Part shown: in pieces, positions 21,675 to 21,893 of the stretch
Layout: every line of letters begins with the position of its first letter
How positions within the stretch are numbered: position 1 is the first letter of the stretch
Assembly (NCBI GenBank): GCA_002331575.1
Contig: DCZG01000101.1
Span: 16,662-38,554, forward strand
Source of the DNA: Atopobium sp. UBA2090
Lineage (GTDB): Bacteria; Actinomycetota; Coriobacteriia; Coriobacteriales; Atopobiaceae
Length of the DNA stretch: 21,893 bases
Reading direction: 5' to 3'
Program-made: the position numbers and the translations under genes
Notes under the pieces: model-generated
Database searches by the model: none
What the model saw: only the letters and a program-made list of their open reading frames with translations
Told to the model about the DNA's origin: nothing

Positions 21675-21691
21675 TCGCGCCTTCAGCGCGA
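21675..21691 (-). other. Hairpin abutting the hisS Shine-Dalgarno
   Basis: On the minus strand TCGCGC-TGAAG-GCGCGA forms a 6 bp stem directly before GGGGAGG. Further upstream, GTGGAA is complementary to TTCCAC between the RBS and start, so an alternative structure could mask it. Possible leader control; no T-box core is seen. Confidence 0.35.
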
Positions 21692-21755
21692 ACTCACGGC
21701 CGCGGCCACAAGCGACGAGCGGCGCCCGCCACCTTCCACGGCCATACGGGGAGCA

Positions 21756-21761
21756 AGTATA
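21756..21761 (-). promoter_or_regulatory. -10 element (TATACT) for hisS
   Basis: TATACT lies about 96 bp before the hisS start codon on the minus strand, with no strong -35. The remainder to the window end (21762-21893) holds no gene I can support. Confidence 0.5.
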
Positions 21762-21893
21762 CCCCGTCGAGAAGGACGTCGAAGGTCCCCGTCTCTCCCC
21801 ACGGCTCGAGCGCATCACGTCCTGCCGAAACGCCGTGTCTAGCTCGCAGAGGGGCCGCCAGCAGAATGGACGGGTTGTGTGCCGATTGTTGGT

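Noticed and set aside
21762..21893. Further gene at the right edge
   Set aside because: No frame with an RBS and plausible composition is seen; open frames there are mirrors of hisS upstream DNA.

Overview
The window looks like chromosomal DNA from a high-GC, anaerobic actinobacterium, most likely class Coriobacteriia (Olsenella/Atopobium-like). This is inferred from the strong G/C bias at third codon positions, an actinobacterial GlnA2-like glutamine synthetase homologue, an anaerobic [FeFe]-hydrogenase, and a GatCAB-type (His-containing) AspRS. No database search was possible, so the genus is a guess.

Layout from the left. A truncated amino-acid-type ABC solute-binding lipoprotein gene (1-570, minus) is followed by a GS-family gene (861-2201, minus) whose product lacks most of the family's metal ligands, and by a small Cys-rich membrane protein. 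Then come gpmA (plus) with a textbook terminator and a small membrane-protein gene lying between two copies of a long palindromic repeat. A minus-strand block holds PEP carboxylase, a repeat-rich gap, a GGQ ribosome-rescue-type factor and a membrane protein coupled to it. A Wzx-like flippase (plus) converges on crcB (minus), which has a fluoride riboswitch in its leader. Upstream of crcB are two large perfect palindromes and then aspS (minus). A HAD phosphatase and a small unknown gene (plus) converge on a [FeFe]-hydrogenase and an RluA-type pseudouridine synthase (minus). A tightly packed MacA/MacB-like efflux operon (plus) then converges on hisS (minus).

Most genes are housekeeping or central metabolism: glycolysis (gpmA), anaplerosis (ppc), tRNA charging (aspS, hisS), hydrogen metabolism, fluoride resistance and efflux. 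The intergenic DNA is the unusual part. At least four unrelated families of palindromic repeats lie in gene gaps, mostly at 3' ends. They are (i) a 'GGGGACAGGT' family with 39-42 bp perfect arms (4122-4206 and 10519-10608, with a decayed copy at 3505-3572); (ii) a 30 bp-arm palindrome (10420-10508); (iii) five copies of a TGTGTCGYRCGATA-type motif in mixed orientation (5223-5367); and (iv) an array of GTRCCAATAA-headed elements (20086-20323) in which two 40-nt units share exact architecture and show a compensatory base-pair change. A consensus promoter inside the last array suggests a small RNA. The GS homologue with missing catalytic residues and these repeat systems are the best candidates for undescribed biology.
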